Source of the DNA: JBBRHH01 sp038222915
GTDB lineage: Bacteria; Planctomycetota; Phycisphaerae; Tepidisphaerales; Tepidisphaeraceae
Direction: 5' to 3'
Length of the DNA: 8,815 nucleotides
Assembly: GCA_038222915.1 (NCBI GenBank)
Contig: JBBRHH010000235.1
Coordinates: 1 to 8,815 of the forward strand
Each line of letters opens with the position of its first letter. Position 1 is the stretch's first letter. The position numbers and the translations under genes are program-made. Below, piece after piece: positions 6,081 to 8,815 of the stretch. The notes beneath the pieces were generated by a model. It saw nothing but the letters and a program-made list of their open reading frames with translations, was not told the DNA's origin and made no database searches.

Positions 6081-7856
6081 ATGCACACAGTCGTACACGT
6101 CACCCACGAAGCCATCGAAAAGATCGGCGGCATCGGCGCAGTCCTGAACGGCCTCTTCACCAGCCGTGTCTATCTCGACCAGGTCTCCCGCAACATCCTC
6201 GTCGGCCCCTTCTGGCCGACCGACGCGCACGGCGAACTCCGTCTCGGCGCAGGCGGTGAAGTCCTCTACTCGAGCATGGACAACATTTTCCGCACCCCCC
6301 TCGCCAATAAGCTCCGCGAGATCGAAGCAGAGTTCGACGTCTCCATCGTCTACGGCCGCCGCAAGTTCGTCGACAAGGCCACCGGCATCGGCAGCACCCC
6401 GGAAGTGCTCCTGATCGACGTCTCTCGCTTCGACAAAGGCAAGCTCGACGCCTTCAAGTTCGACCTTTGGAAACGCTTCAATATCGACAGCGGCAAGTAC
6501 GAAAACATCTGGGATTACGAGCAATACGTCCGCCTCGGCCCGCCGGCCATCGCCTGCCTTCACGCCCTGGGCGCAGGCATCACAACCGAGCCAGCAGTTA
6601 TCCTCTCGCACGAATACATGGGCGTCCCCACTGCCCTCGCCGCCATCCTCGAAGGCGAACGCGGCAACTTCCGCACCATCTTCCACGCCCACGAAGTCGC
6701 CACCATGCGCCGCATCGTCGAAGGGCACCCCGGCCACGACACCATGTTCTATAACGCCATGCGCACCGGAATGGCCAGCGGCCAATACGTCGACGACGTC
6801 TTCGGCGACCAAAGCGGCTTCTACAAACACGCGCTGGTCAAAGCCACGAAATACATGGACGAAATCTTCGCCGTCGGCGACTACGTCTTGAAGGAATTCC
6901 GCTTCCTCGGCGGCGACTTCCTCCACGTCGATTCGCAGCTCGCCTACAACGGCGTCCCCTGCTGGAAAATCAGCGTCGAAGAAAAAATGAGCAGCCGCCA
7001 CAAGCTGCGCAGCTACTGCAACAACCTCCTCGGCTACCTGCCCGATTACGTCTTCTCCCACGTCACCCGCTTAGTCCCAAGCAAGGGATTGTGGCGCGAT
7101 CTCCGCGTCCTCGAACATGTCGAAGCCCTCCTCCGCGAACGCAACGAGACGGCCGTCATGTACGTCCTCAGCACCGACGCTCCACCCCGCCGCCCTGAAG
7201 ACATCCGCCGCATGGAACAGTCCTACCACTGGCCGGTCGTCCACCGCGAAGGCGGCTCCGATCTCTCCAGCGGCGAGGCCGGGTTCTATCAGGGAGTCCA
7301 AGAGTTCAACGCCCGCTCACGCAACACCAAAGTCGTCTTCATCAACCAGTTCGGCTTCGACCAACGCGCCTGCGGCCAGCGCCTCCCCGTCGACACCGAG
7401 TTCATGGACATCCGCAAAGGCTCCGACGCCGAATTCGGCCAAAGCATCTACGAACCCTTCGGCATCGCCCAGGTCGAACCCATCAGCTTCGGCGGAATCT
7501 GCATCTTCACCAACATCTGCGGCTGCGCCGGCTTCGTCGAAAAAGTCGCCGGCCCAACCGGCACCCCGAACGTCATCGTCGCCGACTACACAGAATTAAA
7601 CCTCCAGGAAATGCGACCCGAACAACTGCTCGCCATTGGAAAACAAGAACGCGACGCCATCGAGACCACAGTGTCAAAACAAGTAGCACAGGAATTAATA
7701 TCGCGACTCCCGCGCACGCCCCAGCAGTTCGAGCAGTACATCGAGCGCGGCTATTGCCTCGCGCAAGGCATGTCCTGGGACGTCGTCGCCAGAGACTACG
7801 TCCTGCCGGGAATCCTGCGAGCGAAGACCCACCAGCGCCTGCGGCAGATTGCGTGA
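6081..7856 (+). CDS. GT-B glycosyltransferase, glycogen/starch-synthase-like
   Basis: A 591-residue cytoplasmic GT-B enzyme that should move a sugar from a nucleotide donor with retention. Seen: KIGGIGAV (14-21), the N-terminal Lys-Gly-Gly loop of glycogen/starch synthases; ILSHEYMGVPTAL (174-186) and TIFHAHEVATMRR (199-211) in the acceptor half; LAYNGVP (287-293) at the domain junction; THV-like HVTRLVPSKGLWRDL (327-341) opening the nucleotide-binding half; and the retaining E-x7-E motif in YEPFGIAQVEP (457-467, Glu458 and Glu466). It is longer than the usual ~480-residue GT5 glycogen synthase and also has GT3/GT4-like features, so glycogen synthesis cannot be assumed. Its neighbour suggests an inositol phosphate or inositol-lipid acceptor, as for MshA or PimA; this is inference. 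The AGGAG site is 12 bases before the ATG, longer than usual, but the N-terminal strand MHTVVHVTHE fits the fold and supports this start. Confidence 0.85.
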   Translation: MHTVVHVTHEAIEKIGGIGAVLNGLFTSRVYLDQVSRNILVGPFWPTDAHGELRLGAGGEVLYSSMDNIFRTPLANKLREIEAEFDVSIVYGRRKFVDKATGIGSTPEVLLIDVSRFDKGKLDAFKFDLWKRFNIDSGKYENIWDYEQYVRLGPPAIACLHALGAGITTEPAVILSHEYMGVPTALAAILEGERGNFRTIFHAHEVATMRRIVEGHPGHDTMFYNAMRTGMASGQYVDDVFGDQSGFYKHALVKATKYMDEIFAVGDYVLKEFRFLGGDFLHVDSQLAYNGVPCWKISVEEKMSSRHKLRSYCNNLLGYLPDYVFSHVTRLVPSKGLWRDLRVLEHVEALLRERNETAVMYVLSTDAPPRRPEDIRRMEQSYHWPVVHREGGSDLSSGEAGFYQGVQEFNARSRNTKVVFINQFGFDQRACGQRLPVDTEFMDIRKGSDAEFGQSIYEPFGIAQVEPISFGGICIFTNICGCAGFVEKVAGPTGTPNVIVADYTELNLQEMRPEQLLAIGKQERDAIETTVSKQVAQELISRLPRTPQQFEQYIERGYCLAQGMSWDVVARDYVLPGILRAKTHQRLRQIA

Positions 7857-7869
7857 CGGTTTTTTGAGC

Positions 7870-7893
7870 TCGTTCGAACAACGATTTATTTTT
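7870..7893 (+). terminator. Weak intrinsic terminator after the glycosyltransferase gene
   Basis: TCGTT (7870-7874) and AACGA (7880-7884) form a 5-base-pair stem with a 5-base loop, followed by TTTATTTTT (7885-7893). It lies 14 bases after the stop codon, the right place for a rho-independent terminator, but the stem is short and AT-containing, so strength is doubtful. Confidence 0.4.
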
Positions 7894-7902
7894 GCGCGCT
7901 GC

Positions 7903-7914
7903 GAAATTAATTTC
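7903..7914. repeat. Perfect 12-base AT-rich palindrome
   Basis: GAAATTAATTTC is its own reverse complement. It sits between the putative terminator and the peroxidase leader in an otherwise GC-rich region. It could be a protein-binding site or part of the upstream promoter region; nothing in the sequence decides this. Confidence 0.4.
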
Positions 7915-7964
7915 CCGCACCCTCTTCATCTTGCCTTCAGGTTCCCCAAGTCAGAATCCCTCTC

Positions 7965-7986
7965 GTAAACCGTTTACTTCAAACGG
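7965..7986 (+). promoter_or_regulatory. Overlapping palindromes in the peroxidase leader (possible operator or mRNA hairpin)
   Basis: GTAAACCGTTTAC (7965-7977) is a perfect inverted repeat with 6-base arms around one central base, similar in style to LacI/GalR-family operators. CCGTTT (7970-7975) can instead pair with AAACGG (7981-7986) across a 5-base loop. The two structures share bases and exclude each other. The element ends 8 bases before the AAAGGAG ribosome site, so it could act as an operator or control access to translation. Both roles are inferred. Confidence 0.35.
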
Positions 7987-7994
7987 CCAAGGCG

Positions 7995-8001
7995 AAAGGA
8001 G
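7995..8001 (+). promoter_or_regulatory. Strong Shine-Dalgarno site of the peroxidase gene
   Basis: AAAGGAG stands 6 bases before the ATG at 8008. It is the clearest ribosome site in the window and fixes the peroxidase start in preference to the in-frame ATG at codon 5. Confidence 0.8.
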
Positions 8002-8007
8002 ATTCGT

Positions 8008-8815
8008 ATGTCCCACACTATGTTTTCGCGGTCGCAGCGTGCGTCCGCCCGGCGACAACTTTCTTTGGCGGTCGAACAACTGGAGGATCGCCGGCTCATG
8101 TCGGCCGATATCCGCGCCATCGACGGCACGGGCAACAACCTCGCCCGTTCCACCTGGGGAAGCGCGGGCGTTGACCTCTTGCGTGTCGGCCCCGTTGGCT
8201 ACACCGACGGCATCTCATCCCCCGCGGGCGTAAGCCGCCCCAGCGCCCGGCTCATCAGCAACACCCTCAGCACCCAAACCACCGACATCACCAACAACCG
8301 CCACCTCTCCGATTTCGTCTACCTCTTCGGCCAGTTCATCGATCACGACATCGACCTCACCCCCGCAGGCACGAGCGAAACACTCAACATCGCCGTCCCC
8401 ACCGGCGACGCCTATTTCGATCCCAACTCCACCGGCGCCAAAACGATCGACTTCACCCGCTCCACCTACGACGCCACCACTGGCACCAGCAAGAGCAACC
8501 CGCGGCAGCAGGCCAACGTCATCACCTCGTTCCTCGACGGCTCGATGGTCTACGGCTCCGACGCCACCCGCGCCGCCGCCCTGCGCACCTTCTCCGGCGG
8601 CAAAATGCGCACCAGCGCTGGCGATCTCCTGCCGTATAACACCGGCCTCCTCGCCAACGCCAACGACGCCCACATCGTTGCCGACAGCAAGCTATTCCTC
8701 GCCGGCGACGTCCGCGCCAACGAGAATGTCGAGCTCACCGCCGTCCAGACCCTCTTTGTCCGCGAACACAACTTCCAGGCCGGCAAAATCGCCGCCGCCC
8801 ATCCCGGTTGGACCG
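8008..8815 (+). CDS. Animal-type haem peroxidase with planctomycete LEPR-XLL-like leader, C-terminus cut by window edge
   Basis: The first 269 residues of a haem peroxidase of the myeloperoxidase/peroxinectin family (An_peroxidase); the frame is open to the right edge. Such enzymes use hydrogen peroxide to oxidise halides or organic substrates. Seen: GQFIDHD (108-114) with the distal His113 and Asp112, which links covalently to haem in animal enzymes; the calcium-loop type SFLDGSMVYGS (174-184); and GDVRANENVELTAVQTLFVREHN (233-255), with catalytic Arg236 and the Glu239 that is a second haem-link residue. The proximal His would lie beyond the window. The N-terminus has no ordinary hydrophobic signal peptide. 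It is basic and carries LEQLEDRRLMSA-like residues (VEQLEDRRLMSA, 22-33), the LEPR-XLL type leader of large planctomycete surface or secreted proteins, so export is likely. Such proteins often have long C-terminal extensions, which cannot be checked here. Confidence 0.9.
   Translation, partial: MSHTMFSRSQRASARRQLSLAVEQLEDRRLMSADIRAIDGTGNNLARSTWGSAGVDLLRVGPVGYTDGISSPAGVSRPSARLISNTLSTQTTDITNNRHLSDFVYLFGQFIDHDIDLTPAGTSETLNIAVPTGDAYFDPNSTGAKTIDFTRSTYDATTGTSKSNPRQQANVITSFLDGSMVYGSDATRAAALRTFSGGKMRTSAGDLLPYNTGLLANANDAHIVADSKLFLAGDVRANENVELTAVQTLFVREHNFQAGKIAAAHPGWT

Noticed and set aside
6033..7061. 342-residue minus-strand ORF opposite the glycosyltransferase
   Set aside because: Same type of Val/Ala/Glu/Asp-rich shadow, with no recognisable motif; the plus-strand gene has clear GT-B motifs.

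Overview
This 8.8 kb window looks like chromosomal DNA from a planctomycete, most likely of the Phycisphaerae/Tepidisphaerales type. The evidence is a GC-rich sequence, a secreted-type terpene-cyclase-like alpha/alpha-toroid protein of a kind common in Planctomycetes, and an animal-type haem peroxidase that opens with the planctomycete LEPR-XLL-like leader (here LEDRRLMSA). The lineage is inferred from gene families and not from a marker gene. No rRNA, tRNA, CRISPR array, transposase or attachment site was seen, and no stretch over 300 bases lacks a gene.

The left half (1-4007) is read from the minus strand. In transcription order it holds: a secreted prenyltransferase/squalene-cyclase-repeat protein (4007-2934); a 156-base gap with a probable promoter and small repeats; then a tight four-gene run. 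That run is an XRE-type HTH regulator (2777-2394), a Fic-domain protein whose start overlaps the regulator's stop (2397-1840), a threonine dehydratase with a C-terminal ACT domain (1830-622), and a membrane-anchored endonuclease/exonuclease/phosphatase-like protein that runs off the left edge (603-1). The HTH and Fic genes resemble the 'mobile mystery protein A/B' pair, a toxin-antitoxin-like module. The Fic signature carries Ser where the catalytic His should be and Gly where the acidic residue should be, so this copy is probably not a classical AMP-transferase.

The right half (4099-8815) is read from the plus strand. It holds a TlyA/FtsJ-like rRNA methyltransferase without the S4 domain, possibly leaderless; a myo-inositol-1-phosphate synthase; a 591-residue GT-B glycosyltransferase of glycogen-synthase type; and the N-terminal 269 residues of a haem peroxidase with a strong Shine-Dalgarno site and overlapping palindromes in its leader. 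The inositol-phosphate synthase and glycosyltransferase are neighbours in one direction and may make an inositol-containing glycoside or glycolipid, by analogy with actinobacterial Ino1 plus MshA or PimA. That link is inference.

The plus strand is richer in C than G on both sides of the divergent switch at 4008-4098. This fits a replication-strand bias more than a coding bias. No complete new system is proven here. The best leads are the Fic protein with an altered catalytic motif in an operon with threonine dehydratase, and the inositol-phosphate synthase/glycosyltransferase pair.
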